A DNA stretch of 46,605 nt from Gemmatimonadota bacterium (GCA_020344015.1 CP070812.1:2152993-2199597), one strand, 5' to 3'. Counted from the first letter of the stretch, positions 35,021 to 44,097 are shown. Program-made: numbers and translations. Notes: a model not told the origin generated them from the sequence alone.

Positions 35021-35520
35021 GCGTCGATCGCCGCCTCCAGCTCTCGGATCTGGTCGCGGATCATCGCGGCGCGCTCGAAATCCTCGGCTTCCACGGCTTG
35101 TTGCAGCTTGCGCCGCAGTCCCGCGAGGCGAGCGGCGCGGTCTGCCGCCTCGCTGGCCGGCGGCACGTAGACTTTGCCGAGGTGGTAGGTCGAGCCGTGG
35201 ATTCGCCGCAGGATCGCCCGCAGCTGCGACTCGTAAACCGAGTAGCAGTGAGGGCAGCCCAGGCGTCCGCTTCGCCGGAAATCGTCGACGGTGGTGTGGC
35301 AATAGGTGCACGGACCGGCGACCACCCGCTCCTCCTCGGTGACCGCCGCCTGCCCCATCTGCGCCAGGAAGTCTGAGAGCGGCAGGTTCTTGGCGCTCCC
35401 GGCGTCGAGTCCTTTCTCGGCCGCACAGGAGGGACAGAGGTGGACCGTCGTCATTTCGTTGTCGACGATCTGCGTCAGGTGGACTTCCGCCTCGTTTTGG
35501 GCGCAGTTATCGCACAGCAT
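35017..35520 (-). CDS. mcsA: McsB activator McsA
   Basis: This 167-aa zinc protein has four CxxC pairs (CDNC at 3-6, CPSC near 29, CTYC and CPHC in the middle). A C-terminal UVR motif follows (LRRKLQQAVEAEDFERAAMIRDQIRELE), the standard McsA layout. It activates McsB and bridges it to ClpC. It begins in a 1-nt overlap with lolD (TGATG) and overlaps mcsB by 4 nt. In Bacillus the operon is ctsR-mcsA-mcsB-clpC; here the position of ctsR is taken by lolD, and no CtsR-type operator was seen upstream. Confidence 0.95.
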   Translation of the reverse strand: MLCDNCAQNEAEVHLTQIVDNEMTTVHLCPSCAAEKGLDAGSAKNLPLSDFLAQMGQAAVTEEERVVAGPCTYCHTTVDDFRRSGRLGCPHCYSVYESQLRAILRRIHGSTYHLGKVYVPPASEAADRAARLAGLRRKLQQAVEAEDFERAAMIRDQIRELEAAIDA

Positions 35521-36236
35521 CAGGGAATCGTCTCGTGTCTCGCCAAAGAATCGGTAATGGCATGTAACGTACCGTCGTGAAGTCGAAGTACCCGGTCCGC
35601 CCGCCCCGCGAATTCGAGGTTGTGCGTGACCAGCACCACGGCGAATTCCCGCTCGTCGCGGAGCTGGAAGAACAAGTCGTGCAGCCCCTCGGCCGTTTGG
35701 TTGTCCAGGTTGCCGGAAGGTTCGTCGGCCAGGAGGACCAGCGGGTTGTTGGCCAGCGCCCGTGCCACAGCCACACGCTGCCGCTCGCCTCCCGACAGCT
35801 GGGGCGGCTTGTGTCCGGCTCGCCGCTCCATCCCCACCGCCCGAAGCAGGGCCTCGGCCCGGGCCTCTGCCTGCGAGCTCTCGACGTCACCAATAAGCAG
35901 GGGCATCATAATATTCTCACGTGCGCTGAACTCTCGCAACAGGTGGTGGAACTGGAAAACGAAGCCAATGCGCTGATTGCGCGCTTCGGCCAGCTGCTGT
36001 TCGGCCAGTCCGGAGAGGGGCTGGCCTGCCAGGTAGACTTCGCCCGCGCTGGGCCGGTCGAGTCCGCCCAGGAGGTGGAGCAGGGTGCTCTTCCCTGCAC
36101 CGCTGGCGCCGACCACCGCGACCACCTCGCCGACCTTTACCTCTAAGTCGACCCCCTTGAGGATCGGGAGTTCCGATCCGTCGCTGTCCTTGAACGACTT
36201 GAACAGGCGCTGGGTGGCGATGGCCACGCTATTCAT
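35520..36236 (-). CDS. lolD: Lipoprotein-releasing ABC transporter ATPase LolD
   Basis: This 238-aa ABC ATPase has Walker [11 protein letters not shown]-loop [21 protein letters not shown] (the FQFHHLLPEFTA-like stretch typical of LolD), signature [15 protein letters not shown] and Walker [13 protein letters not shown]. With LolC/E it powers extraction of lipoproteins from the inner membrane toward the outer membrane. It overlaps the permease gene by 8 nt and mcsA by 1 nt. Confidence 0.95.
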   Translation of the reverse strand: MNSVAIATQRLFKSFKDSDGSELPILKGVDLEVKVGEVVAVVGASGAGKSTLLHLLGGLDRPSAGEVYLAGQPLSGLAEQQLAEARNQRIGFVFQFHHLLREFSARENIMMPLLIGDVESSQAEARAEALLRAVGMERRAGHKPPQLSGGERQRVAVARALANNPLVLLADEPSGNLDNQTAEGLHDLFFQLRDEREFAVVLVTHNLEFAGRADRVLRLHDGTLHAITDSLARHETIP

Positions 36237-37455
36237 GACGAATCGCCTCTACCGGGGTTAGGCGCGCGGCCTGTCGCGACGGGTAGATGGTGGCCGTAAA
36301 AGAGATGAGGATGCTAACCACCACGATCAGCGTGACGTCGAGCGGGTTGAGTATGACGGGGATCTGGCTGATCAGATAGACGTCTCCGGGCAGCGAGATT
36401 AGCCCGAAGTAGTCGATGGCCCAGGCGAGGGTCAGCCCGCCGACCAGACCCAGCAAGGTACCCGCCACTCCAATGATCAGCCCCTGCAGCATAAAAGTGC
36501 GCAGGATCCTGCGGGATGTCAGGCCCATCGAGCGCAAGATCCCGATCTCTCTCGTCTTGTCGGCCACGACCATAATGAGGGTGGACACGATGTTGAAGGC
36601 GGCGACCAGGACGATGAGCGCCAGAACCAGGGCCATGCCCATCTTCTCGAGCTTGAGCGCCGAGAAGAGCCCCTCGTTCATCCGTTTCCAGTCTCTCAGC
36701 GTGTACGGGTATCCCAGTTCGGCCTGCAGGCGGCGTGCGTAGGCGTCCGCCTGCCAGGGATCGGTGACCCAAAGCGCCAGCCCGGTCACCGCGTTCTCCA
36801 TGCCCAGAAGATCCTGAGCCGCGCTCAGCTGCGCGTAACCCATCTGGTTGTCGTACTCGAACATGCCGCTCTTGAAGAGACCGACGACCTCGAACTTCTT
36901 GAACTTGGGGATGAAGCCCGCGGGGGTGAGCTCGGCACCGTGGGCCGAGATCAGGCTCACCGTGTCTCCCGGGTAGACGAGGAGGCGGTCGGCCAGTCGG
37001 AAGCCGAGAACGATCCCCGGCAGTCCCGACTCGGTGTTCTCGAAGTTCCAGGTGCCCACCAGAAGCTGGTCTTCGAGTCGCGAGGTCGCGTCGGCACTTA
37101 CGCCACGCACCGCGACGCCCTGCTGGTAGTTCACGTCCTGGAAGATCAGGGACTCGGTGTATATGAAGGGTTCAGCAACCGTCACTGCCGCATCCTGGCG
37201 GAGCTGTTCGAGAGGCTGCTCCCAGTTGTCTAGCCTCAGCCCTTCGCCGAAGGTGAGAACCATTATGTGCGGATTGGTGCCGAGAATGCGATCGCGAACC
37301 TCGGTCTGCAGCCCGGACATAACGCCGATCACCACGATCAGCGCCATCACGCCCACGCAGATGCCGCCGATCGCGATAATCGTAATCAGGTTCATAAAGC
37401 GCGATCTGCTCCGCGCCGAGAGATTCCGGGCTGCCAGGTACAACTCGAGCGGCAT
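36229..37455 (-). CDS. lolE: Lipoprotein-releasing ABC transporter permease LolC/LolE
   Basis: This 408-aa MacB/LolC-type permease has an N-terminal membrane helix after the MPLELYLAARNLSARSRSRF start (ITIIAIGGICVGVMALIVVIG), a large periplasmic domain (about 50-270) and three C-terminal helices (MALVLALIVLVAAFNIVSTL, IGVAGTLLGLVGGLTLAWA, VTLIVVVSILISFTATIYP). Only one permease gene is present, so the transporter may be a homodimer or pair with a second subunit elsewhere; LolC versus LolE cannot be decided. It starts 3 bp after lysS ends. Confidence 0.92.
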   Translation of the reverse strand: MPLELYLAARNLSARSRSRFMNLITIIAIGGICVGVMALIVVIGVMSGLQTEVRDRILGTNPHIMVLTFGEGLRLDNWEQPLEQLRQDAAVTVAEPFIYTESLIFQDVNYQQGVAVRGVSADATSRLEDQLLVGTWNFENTESGLPGIVLGFRLADRLLVYPGDTVSLISAHGAELTPAGFIPKFKKFEVVGLFKSGMFEYDNQMGYAQLSAAQDLLGMENAVTGLALWVTDPWQADAYARRLQAELGYPYTLRDWKRMNEGLFSALKLEKMGMALVLALIVLVAAFNIVSTLIMVVADKTREIGILRSMGLTSRRILRTFMLQGLIIGVAGTLLGLVGGLTLAWAIDYFGLISLPGDVYLISQIPVILNPLDVTLIVVVSILISFTATIYPSRQAARLTPVEAIRHE

Positions 37456-37458
37456 AGC

Positions 37459-38973
37459 TCACTCCGGCCTGAGTGTCGGGAACAGAATGACCTCGCGGAT
37501 CGACGACCGATCGGTGAGGATCATCACCAGCCGGTCGATCCCGAGCCCCATGCCACCCGTGGGCGGCAGTCCGTACTCCAGGGCAGTGATGTAATCCTCA
37601 TCGACCTGGTGGGCTTCCTCCCACCCTTCTTCCTCGCGCATGCGGGCCTGAGCCTCGAAGCGCTCTCGCTGCTCGAACGGGTCGTTCAGCTCACTGAAGG
37701 CGTTGGCCAGCTCGCGACCGGCGACGAAGACCTCGAAGCGCTCGGTCAGCGTCCTATCGCCGCCACGTTTGTGCTTGGCCAGCGGGCTCAGCTCCACCGG
37801 GTAGTCGTAGATGATGATCGGTCCACTCAGCTCATCTTCCACCAGAGCCTTGAACAGGCCATCGAGCAGAGCGGTCTTACCCTTCTCGTCGGCGTCCTCC
37901 ACGCCCGCCTCGCGCGCCGCCCCGCGCAGCCCCTCCACGCCCAGGTCCGCCGCGCTCAATCTCCCATGCCGCTCGAGGGCCTCGTACCAGGCCAGTCGCG
38001 GCCAGGGCGGCTGGAAGTCGAGCTGCTTCCCTTCATAGGTGATGACGCTGGTGCCCTTCACCTCTTGCACAACGTGGTGCACGAGCGCCTCGGTCAGGTC
38101 CATCATGTCGTGGTAATCAGCGTACGCTTGGTATAGCTCCAGCATCGAGAATTCGGGGTTGTGCGTGCGATCGATGCCTTCGTTCCGGAACACCTGCCCG
38201 ATCTCATAGACACGCTCCAGGCCGCCAACTATGAGCCGCTTCAGGTAAAGCTCATCGGCGATCCGCAGGTACAGCTCGCGGTCGAGCGTCCGGTGAAAGG
38301 TCGTGAAGGGCTGCGCAGTTGCCCCGCCGTACACCGGCTGCAGAATGGGCGTCTCGACGTGCAGGAAGCCTCGATCGTCGAGGAATCGTCGTATCTCGCG
38401 CAGCGCTTTCGTGCGGACGACGAACAGGTCCCGCACCTCGGAGTGTACCGCCAGGTCGGCGTAGCGCTGGCGATAGCGGCTCTCCACGTCGCCGAAGCCG
38501 CCGTGCTCGATCGATTCGCCCGACTCGTCCTTTTCCTCTTTCCCGTACGGCAGGGGCCTGACCGTCTTGGCCAGCAGTTGTAGGTCGTCGGCCCGCAGCG
38601 TGATCTCGCCGGTACGGGTCTGAAACATTGGGCCTTCGACTCCGATCCAATCGCCGAGGTCGAGAAGTTTGACCAACTCGTAACCCTCGTCGCCCAGTGT
38701 GTCCTGGCGGAAGTAGACCTGCATCTTTCCAGTACGGTCCTCCAGATGGGCGAAAGTCGTCTTGCCGTGTGGTCGCAGTGAGCGTACACGGCCCGCGAGT
38801 CGCGACTTGACGGCGCTTTCGCCGGACATGGCTTCGTAGTCGCGCAGCGCCGCCGCGGCCGAGGTCGTCGGCTCGTAGTGATAGGCATACGGCTCGATTC
38901 CCAGTTCCTGCAGGCGTCGCAGCTTTTCTTGCCGCGCCTTTATGACGTGCTGCGCCTCACCCGTTTCAGTCAT
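37459..38973 (-). CDS. lysS: Lysyl-tRNA synthetase, class II
   Basis: This 504-aa protein has an OB-fold anticodon domain (VRSLRPHGKTTFAHLEDRTG). Class II motifs 1 to 3 follow: FLHVETPILQPVYGGATAQPF, VYEIGQVFRNEGIDRTHNPEF and GGMGLGIDRLVMILTDRSSI. It charges tRNA-Lys. It overlaps prfB by 4 nt, a prfB-lysS coupling also known in other bacteria, and is followed 3 bp later by the Lol permease. Confidence 0.97.
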   Translation of the reverse strand: MTETGEAQHVIKARQEKLRRLQELGIEPYAYHYEPTTSAAAALRDYEAMSGESAVKSRLAGRVRSLRPHGKTTFAHLEDRTGKMQVYFRQDTLGDEGYELVKLLDLGDWIGVEGPMFQTRTGEITLRADDLQLLAKTVRPLPYGKEEKDESGESIEHGGFGDVESRYRQRYADLAVHSEVRDLFVVRTKALREIRRFLDDRGFLHVETPILQPVYGGATAQPFTTFHRTLDRELYLRIADELYLKRLIVGGLERVYEIGQVFRNEGIDRTHNPEFSMLELYQAYADYHDMMDLTEALVHHVVQEVKGTSVITYEGKQLDFQPPWPRLAWYEALERHGRLSAADLGVEGLRGAAREAGVEDADEKGKTALLDGLFKALVEDELSGPIIIYDYPVELSPLAKHKRGGDRTLTERFEVFVAGRELANAFSELNDPFEQRERFEAQARMREEEGWEEAHQVDEDYITALEYGLPPTGGMGLGIDRLVMILTDRSSIREVILFPTLRPE

Positions 38974-40080
38974 TCTGATCTAGCCCCGTGTCGCTTCAAG
39001 TAGCCGATGATGAACGCGTCGAGATCACCCTGCATAACACGTTGCACGTCCGGTTGCTCGACGTTGGTGCGATGATCCTTGACCAACGTATAAGGCTGGA
39101 ACACGTAGGAGCGGATCTGGTTTCCCCAAGCGATCTCGGTCTTCGCCTCATCTATCTTCTCTCGCTCTTTCCGTCGCTCCTCAAGTGCCCGCTCGTAGAG
39201 CGCTGCCCTTAGCATCTTCATTGCGGTGTTCTTGTTGCGATGCTGACTGCGCTCCTGCTGGCACGAGACGACGATCCCGGTCGGCACATGCGTAATTCGC
39301 ACCGCAGAGTCTGTCTTGTTTACGTGCTGGCCACCCTTGCCCGAGGCGCGATAGGTATCGACGCGCAGGTCCTCGGGCGCGATGTCGACTTCGACGGCGT
39401 CGTCGATAACCGGATAGACGAAGACGGAAGCGAAAGAGGTGTGCCGTCGAGCCTGCTGGTCAAAGGGTGAAATGCGGACGAGGCGGTGTACGCCCTTTTC
39501 CGCCTGCAGGTACCCGTAGGCGTAGCGGCCAGTGATCTCGAGGGCGACCGATTTGATCCCGGCCTCCTCGGCCGGGACCAGGTCGAGGATGGCAACTTGG
39601 AACTCATGAGACTCGGCCCAGCGCGTATACATGCGCATGAGCATCTCGGCCCAGTCTTGTGAGTCGGTGCCGCCAGCACCCGGGTGGATGGTTAGAAGGG
39701 CATCGCGCTCTGCGTCGGATCCGCGGAGCATGTTGCGGAATTCGAGATCCTCGACCTGCTTAGTAAGTCCCTCTACCTCGCCGCGGAATTCCTCCTCCAT
39801 CTCGGAGTCGCCCTCGGCTTCGATGAGCTCGCCGAGCTCGACCAGTTCGCCGGACTTCTGATGGAGCTCATCCCACGGTTCGATCCAGCTCTTGAGCTCG
39901 TTGAGCTCCTGCATCACGGTGCGTGCCGCGTCGGCATCGTCCCAGAAGCCGGGTGCTGTCGTTCGCCCTTCCAGGGCGCGAGCTTGGCGCCGCTTACCCT
40001 CTACGTCAAAGATACCCCCTGAGCTCCTCGAGTCGCTCTCGCAGCTCCTTGAGTAGGCCCACCTCAGTCGCTACCGCCAT
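38970..40080 (-). CDS. prfB: Peptide chain release factor 2 with programmed +1 frameshift
   Basis: The protein (369 aa) is encoded in two frames. The first 24 codons start at the ATG at 40080 (MAVATEVGLLKELRERLEEL, then RGYL) and end at an in-frame TGA at 40006-40008; skipping one base leads into the main frame (DVEGKRRQ...). The main part carries the stop-codon-recognition tripeptide SPF (204-206) in VRISPFDQQARRHTSFAS and the catalytic GGQ (249-251) in ASGKGGQHVNKTDSA. RF2 ends translation at TGA and TAA. A purine-rich stretch (GAAAGGTGAGG) precedes the ATG. It is the first gene of the long chain and overlaps lysS by 4 nt. Confidence 0.97.
40005..40020 (-). promoter_or_regulatory. prfB: prfB programmed +1 frameshift site
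   Basis: The minus strand reads AGG GGG TAT CTT TGA C, the textbook arrangement: an internal Shine-Dalgarno-like AGGGGG, the slippery CTT and a weak TGA-C stop. Low RF2 causes a +1 slip and completes the protein, giving autoregulation. Confidence 0.95.
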
Positions 40081-40148
40081 GACCTCACCTTTCCTCTTGA
40101 CGATCTACTGCCAGTAATCGTTCTAAATTCAGTCGCCACAAACGATAA

Positions 40149-40168
40149 GGCCGCCCGAGCGGACGGCC
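40149..40168 (-). terminator. Hairpin terminator after the zinc-ribbon gene
   Basis: On the minus strand an 8-bp stem GGCCGTCC / GGGCGGCC (one G-T pair, loop GCTC) is followed by TTATCGTTTG. It lies in the 205-bp gap between the zinc-ribbon gene and prfB, about 120 bp after the former, and would separate the regulator pair from the prfB-headed chain. The same gap holds a 12-bp palindrome GCACCGCGGTGC at 40240-40251. The prfB promoter must lie between this hairpin and 40080; I could not pin it down. Confidence 0.65.
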
Positions 40169-40285
40169 CCAGCTCCCTCTAAAAGATATCCGACCGACCC
40201 AGGCGCGGTCAAGCTGTCGGCCCGTCGTAGCGGCATCAGGCACCGCGGTGCGTCGAGCCACGTGCGACGGCCCGGCAACGCCTGG

Positions 40286-40876
40286 TCAGAAGACCTTCTT
40301 GCCCTTGGCAAGGATCTCGTTGAGCGCATCCCGGAAGTAGGGTGTGCTCTTAGCGACCTCGATTCCGACCTGCTCAACGTACTCCTGCCACGACTTTCTG
40401 AGCTCTTCCTGGAAGAGCTCTTTTAGGCGCCCCTCACGCAACCCGATCTCGAGGCGCTCCGGGTGATAGGCGGCGACGTCTGAGATCAGCGCACGGGCCA
40501 GGCGGCGGGCGCGTGACTCGGGATCGGGCTGACCGAACGGCTCACCGGTATCCGGAGTTTCCGCCTGTGGTGTCGGTGGCGGCGGTTCTGGCGGCGGAGG
40601 CGGTGGAACCGCGATCACCGGTTCCGGGGCCGGCTCGGGCGCAGGCGGTGGAGGCGCAGCCGGCGTATCGAGGATTGCCGGCTGCGGAGGTGGCGGAGCG
40701 GCTGCCGGCCCGGGAGCTGCGACGGCGGGCTCGGCGGCGACGGCCACCTGCTTCCCTTCCGCTACGACTTCGAAAACGCCTCCACATACCGAGCAGCGTG
40801 CGCGCACGCCTTCGGCTGGCACCTTGCGGGGGTCAACTCGGAATACGGTTTTGCACTGTGGGCAGGAGACGTTCAT
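40286..40876 (-). CDS. Zinc-ribbon (MJ0042-type) protein with proline-rich linker
   Basis: This 196-aa protein has three parts: an N-terminal finger of the MJ0042/zinc-ribbon kind (C5, C8, C28, C31 in VSCPQCKTVFRV and RARCSVCGGVFEV), a proline/alanine-rich linker at about 45-115 with runs of P, and a helical C-terminal domain (ARRLARALISDVAAYHPERL, LKELFQEELRKSWQEY). Such finger-plus-linker proteins are common in deltaproteobacteria and Gemmatimonadota, and their role is not established. It overlaps the GGDEF-variant gene by 4 nt, so the two are co-translated. Confidence 0.88.
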   Translation of the reverse strand: MNVSCPQCKTVFRVDPRKVPAEGVRARCSVCGGVFEVVAEGKQVAVAAEPAVAAPGPAAAPPPPQPAILDTPAAPPPPAPEPAPEPVIAVPPPPPPEPPPPTPQAETPDTGEPFGQPDPESRARRLARALISDVAAYHPERLEIGLREGRLKELFQEELRKSWQEYVEQVGIEVAKSTPYFRDALNEILAKGKKVF

Positions 40877-41871
40877 GGTCCTTCCTTCATGGCTTCCGTC
40901 GTCAGTTCCGTCGCCTGGCCGCCTAGGGGGTCACGTTGACCGTGACGACGATCGACTACGAAGATCGAGCCCTGCTTGGTCTTCGCGTAGGCCTTCATCT
41001 CTGTTGCCAGCTCACCGACTTGGGCAGTATGCGTGAAGCACTTGTCGGAGTTTGTAACGACACCGATTGAAAGCGTCATCAGGGGGATGCGGTGCAGTTG
41101 TCCGCGGCGGTCCTTACCCCAGAAAAAGCCAGCGCGTCTGTCTTCTTCTGAATACTGGAACGGTATGAGCGTATCGAAGATCGAGATGGTCTCTCGGCAA
41201 CACACTTCGAAAATATCGAGCGATACGTTGAAGATGAAGTCATCACCACCGATATGGCCAATGAAGCCCGACGGAGCGAAAGCTTTCACCACATCGCGGA
41301 GGATCTTCGAGACCAAAAAGATGACGCGATCGCCGTGGTGGTAACCGTAACGGTCGTTGAATTCCTTGAAATTGTCTATGTCGGCGTAGCAGACCGCAAA
41401 ATCTTCTTCCGCAGCCAGGCGGGCCCCGATGTCCCGTTCAATCATCGCGGTACCTGGCAGGCGCGTCGTTGGGTGAACTCCCACATCCCGCTCCGCACGT
41501 CGGACGACCGTGTTCAGCCGCAGAAGCTTCTCGCGCTGGTCCATGGTGTGCTGAAGGAAGTCGTCGGCCCCGGAATCGAGGACCCGCTCGATGATGTCGA
41601 TCCCGGCTTTATCCGACCACACTATTACCGGCACGATAGCGCTGAAGGGGTCCGACCTGAGGCTACGTATCAGTTCGCAGATTTCCGCGATCTCTCCATC
41701 GCCGTCCAGGACCACTAGCGCCGGATGGCCCCGGTTGACCATGGCCAGCACGTCAACGGCGGACCGGGCCGTCACTACCCTGGACTCCCGCCCGGCCGCA
41801 TGGTCAGATAGGCCGTGTGGCGGTGGTGTTTCGGCGGATGAGTAATATACGATTACCGGTGGTAGCGGCAT
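40873..41871 (-). CDS. Receiver-like/GGDEF-variant signalling protein
   Basis: This 332-aa protein has a response-regulator-like fold in residues 1-125. A candidate phospho-acceptor D56 (ALVVLDGDGE) and a lysine at about 88 (WSDKAG) are present, but the N-terminal acidic pair is missing. The C-terminal half is a GGDEF-type cyclase domain (FAVCYADIDNFKEFNDRYGYHHGDRV) with the active-site loop changed to GGDDF (208-212). An insertion EEDRRAGFFWGKDRRGQLH follows before the final strand (MTLSIGVVTN). Diguanylate cyclase activity is uncertain because the fourth residue of the motif is Asp, not Glu. It could bind c-di-GMP precursors or act as a switch for its coupled zinc-ribbon partner. Confidence 0.85.
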   Translation of the reverse strand: MPLPPVIVYYSSAETPPPHGLSDHAAGRESRVVTARSAVDVLAMVNRGHPALVVLDGDGEIAEICELIRSLRSDPFSAIVPVIVWSDKAGIDIIERVLDSGADDFLQHTMDQREKLLRLNTVVRRAERDVGVHPTTRLPGTAMIERDIGARLAAEEDFAVCYADIDNFKEFNDRYGYHHGDRVIFLVSKILRDVVKAFAPSGFIGHIGGDDFIFNVSLDIFEVCCRETISIFDTLIPFQYSEEDRRAGFFWGKDRRGQLHRIPLMTLSIGVVTNSDKCFTHTAQVGELATEMKAYAKTKQGSIFVVDRRHGQRDPLGGQATELTTEAMKEGP

Positions 41872-41979
41872 GATCGCGAAGTGATTAGTCGCCTACCCAG
41901 CACTAACCCGCTGAACTTACTAGGGCCTGATTACCCCGTCTAGGGCTCTGTAACCCTGGGAGATCGACCTGTTCCAACC

Positions 41980-44076
41980 TCATTCGTGGAGGCCCAGGTC
42001 CAGCTCCCGGACCGCGCGATCCACCTTGATTACCTGGACCTTGGCCCGGTCGCCCAGCCGGAAGCGTCTCCGCTTGAGCTCGCCGACCAGCGCGTACTCT
42101 TCCTCGAGGTAATGGTAGTAATCGTCTGCCAGCTGGCTGACGTGGACCAGCCCCTCGGCCAGGACGTCGTCGAGCAGCACGAACATACCATAGGATGTTA
42201 CACCGGTTATGGTTCCCTCGAACACGTCGCCCAGGTGCCGCTCTAGGTACTCCATCTTCTTGAGTTCCACCGACTCTCGCTCGGCCTCCATCGCCTGGCG
42301 TTCCCGGGCCGACGAGTGTCGGGCCATCGCGCCCAGCTGGCCCGCCAGTTCCTCGGGTACGGCACGCCCTTCCAGTAACGCCAAGCGGACGATCCGGTGT
42401 GCCACGAGGTCCGGGTAGCGGCGGATCGGCGAGGTGAAATGGGTGTACAGCCGGGACCCGAGACCGAAGTGTCCTGCCCGCTCGGCGCTGTAGCGCGCCT
42501 GCTTCATGCTCCTCAGCACGAGGGTCGAGACGACGGGCTCCTCGGGCCGGCCTTCGACGCTCGTGAGCAGCCGTTGCAGGGCGCGGGGCGTCGTGTCCGC
42601 GTCTCGCGCCAGCTTGAGTCCCAAACCGGCGATGAACTCGCGCAAGCGTTCGAGCCGGTCGGGGTCGGGCGCCTCGTGCACTCTGTAGATGAAGGGCGCT
42701 CCCCTGCTCTCCACGGATCGAGCCACCGACTCGTTAACGAGGATCATGAACTCCTCGATCAGTCGGTGCGTGTCGAGTCGCAGGATACGCTGCACGGTGG
42801 TCGGTTCACCGGCCGAGTTTACTATCACTCGTGCCTCCGGCAGATCGAAGTCGAGGCCTCCACGTGCCTGCCGTCGCTCGCGCAGTCGGAACGCCAGGTG
42901 ACGCAGGTCTTGGAGTGCTTCGCGCAGTTCCACATCGGCCTCGCGTACACCATCCACTATCTCCTGCGCTTCCTCATAAGCCAAGGCGTAGCGGCTGCGG
43001 ATTACCCCGCTGGTGAACTCGATCGAGTTGACCTCCGCTGCGGAGTTCAGCTCAAGACACGCCGACAGCGTGTACCGGTCTTCTTCGGGCTTCAGTGAAC
43101 AGAGGTCGCCGGAGAGCGGCTCCGGCAGCATCGGCAGAACGCGATCGACCAGATACACGCTCGTCCCCCTGTTGAGAGCCTCCTGGTCGATGCGTGAACC
43201 CTCGCGGACGAAGTGCGAGACGTCGGCGATGTGAACGCCCACGCGCCAGCGATCGGAGGCCAGCCGTTCGATCGAGATCGCGTCGTCATGGTCCTTTGCG
43301 TCGATGGGGTCGATGGTAAACGTCAGCGTCGCTCGGAAGTCGGTTCGTTCTTCAAGTGCGATCGTGCCATCGAACCCCGCTCGCAACTTCTCCGCCTCGT
43401 CCAGCACATCTCGAGGGAAATCAGCCGGCAACTCGTGGGAATGAACGATCGCCAAAACATCGACGCCGGCCTCACCTGGTCGGCCGAGGATCTCGACGAC
43501 CTCACCCACCGGGTCGTGATGGTCGCTGCCCCAATCGACGATACGCGCCACCACGATGGAACCGTCTCCCGCTTTGCCGCCGGCTCTTGGTGGTATGAAG
43601 ACGTCGCGGTGGATGGCGTTTTCGAGCGGCACGAGGTAGGAATAGCGACCCGACCGGTGGTACACACCGACGACCTTGGTGCGAGCCCGTTCCAGGACTC
43701 TGACGATAGTCCCCTCAGGTTTGCGGCCACGCTGCCGGCGCTCCACACGTGCTATGACGCGGTCGCCGTCGTAGGCATCCCTCAGCTGTGAAGAAGCCAC
43801 GAACACGTCTTCCCCGCCAACCTCCGGGATCACGAACCCGTGCCCGGCACGAATCACCTGCAGGCGTCCCACGACCAGGTTGATGCGTTCGGGAAGCGCA
43901 TAGCGGCGACGCCGCACGCGATAAATCTCTCCGGCTTCTTCCAGCTGGCGAAGTAGCCGCCTCAGCCGGCGGTACTCGCGGGCATCGACCTCCAGCGCCC
44001 GGGCAATCTCCTTCAGCCGCACGGGCCTTTGGGCGCGCTCGCGCAGATAACGAATGATGGACTCTTTCTCGAGCAT
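41980..44076 (-). CDS. rnr: Ribonuclease R
   Basis: This 698-aa RNB-family 3'-5' exoribonuclease has an N-terminal winged-helix domain (IIRYLRERAQRPVRLKEIARAL), cold-shock OB folds (VIRAGHGFVIPEVGGEDVFV), and the RNB catalytic core with its aspartate cluster DPIDAKDHDDAISI. A C-terminal S1 domain follows (GTITGVTSYGMFVLLDDVLAEG). It degrades structured RNA. It ends shortly after the S1 domain without the long basic tail of E. coli RNase R. The 108-bp gap to the GGDEF gene shows no clear terminator. Upstream, 53 bp separate it from the barrel gene with a hairpin in between. Confidence 0.97.
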   Translation of the reverse strand: MLEKESIIRYLRERAQRPVRLKEIARALEVDAREYRRLRRLLRQLEEAGEIYRVRRRRYALPERINLVVGRLQVIRAGHGFVIPEVGGEDVFVASSQLRDAYDGDRVIARVERRQRGRKPEGTIVRVLERARTKVVGVYHRSGRYSYLVPLENAIHRDVFIPPRAGGKAGDGSIVVARIVDWGSDHHDPVGEVVEILGRPGEAGVDVLAIVHSHELPADFPRDVLDEAEKLRAGFDGTIALEERTDFRATLTFTIDPIDAKDHDDAISIERLASDRWRVGVHIADVSHFVREGSRIDQEALNRGTSVYLVDRVLPMLPEPLSGDLCSLKPEEDRYTLSACLELNSAAEVNSIEFTSGVIRSRYALAYEEAQEIVDGVREADVELREALQDLRHLAFRLRERRQARGGLDFDLPEARVIVNSAGEPTTVQRILRLDTHRLIEEFMILVNESVARSVESRGAPFIYRVHEAPDPDRLERLREFIAGLGLKLARDADTTPRALQRLLTSVEGRPEEPVVSTLVLRSMKQARYSAERAGHFGLGSRLYTHFTSPIRRYPDLVAHRIVRLALLEGRAVPEELAGQLGAMARHSSARERQAMEAERESVELKKMEYLERHLGDVFEGTITGVTSYGMFVLLDDVLAEGLVHVSQLADDYYHYLEEEYALVGELKRRRFRLGDRAKVQVIKVDRAVRELDLGLHE

Positions 44077-44097
44077 GAAGAAATGGCCCAGCGGAGA

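Noticed and set aside
35021..35311. N-terminal extension of mcsB
   Set aside because: It is arginine-rich alternate-frame mcsA sequence; the ATGA junction at 35020 explains the start.
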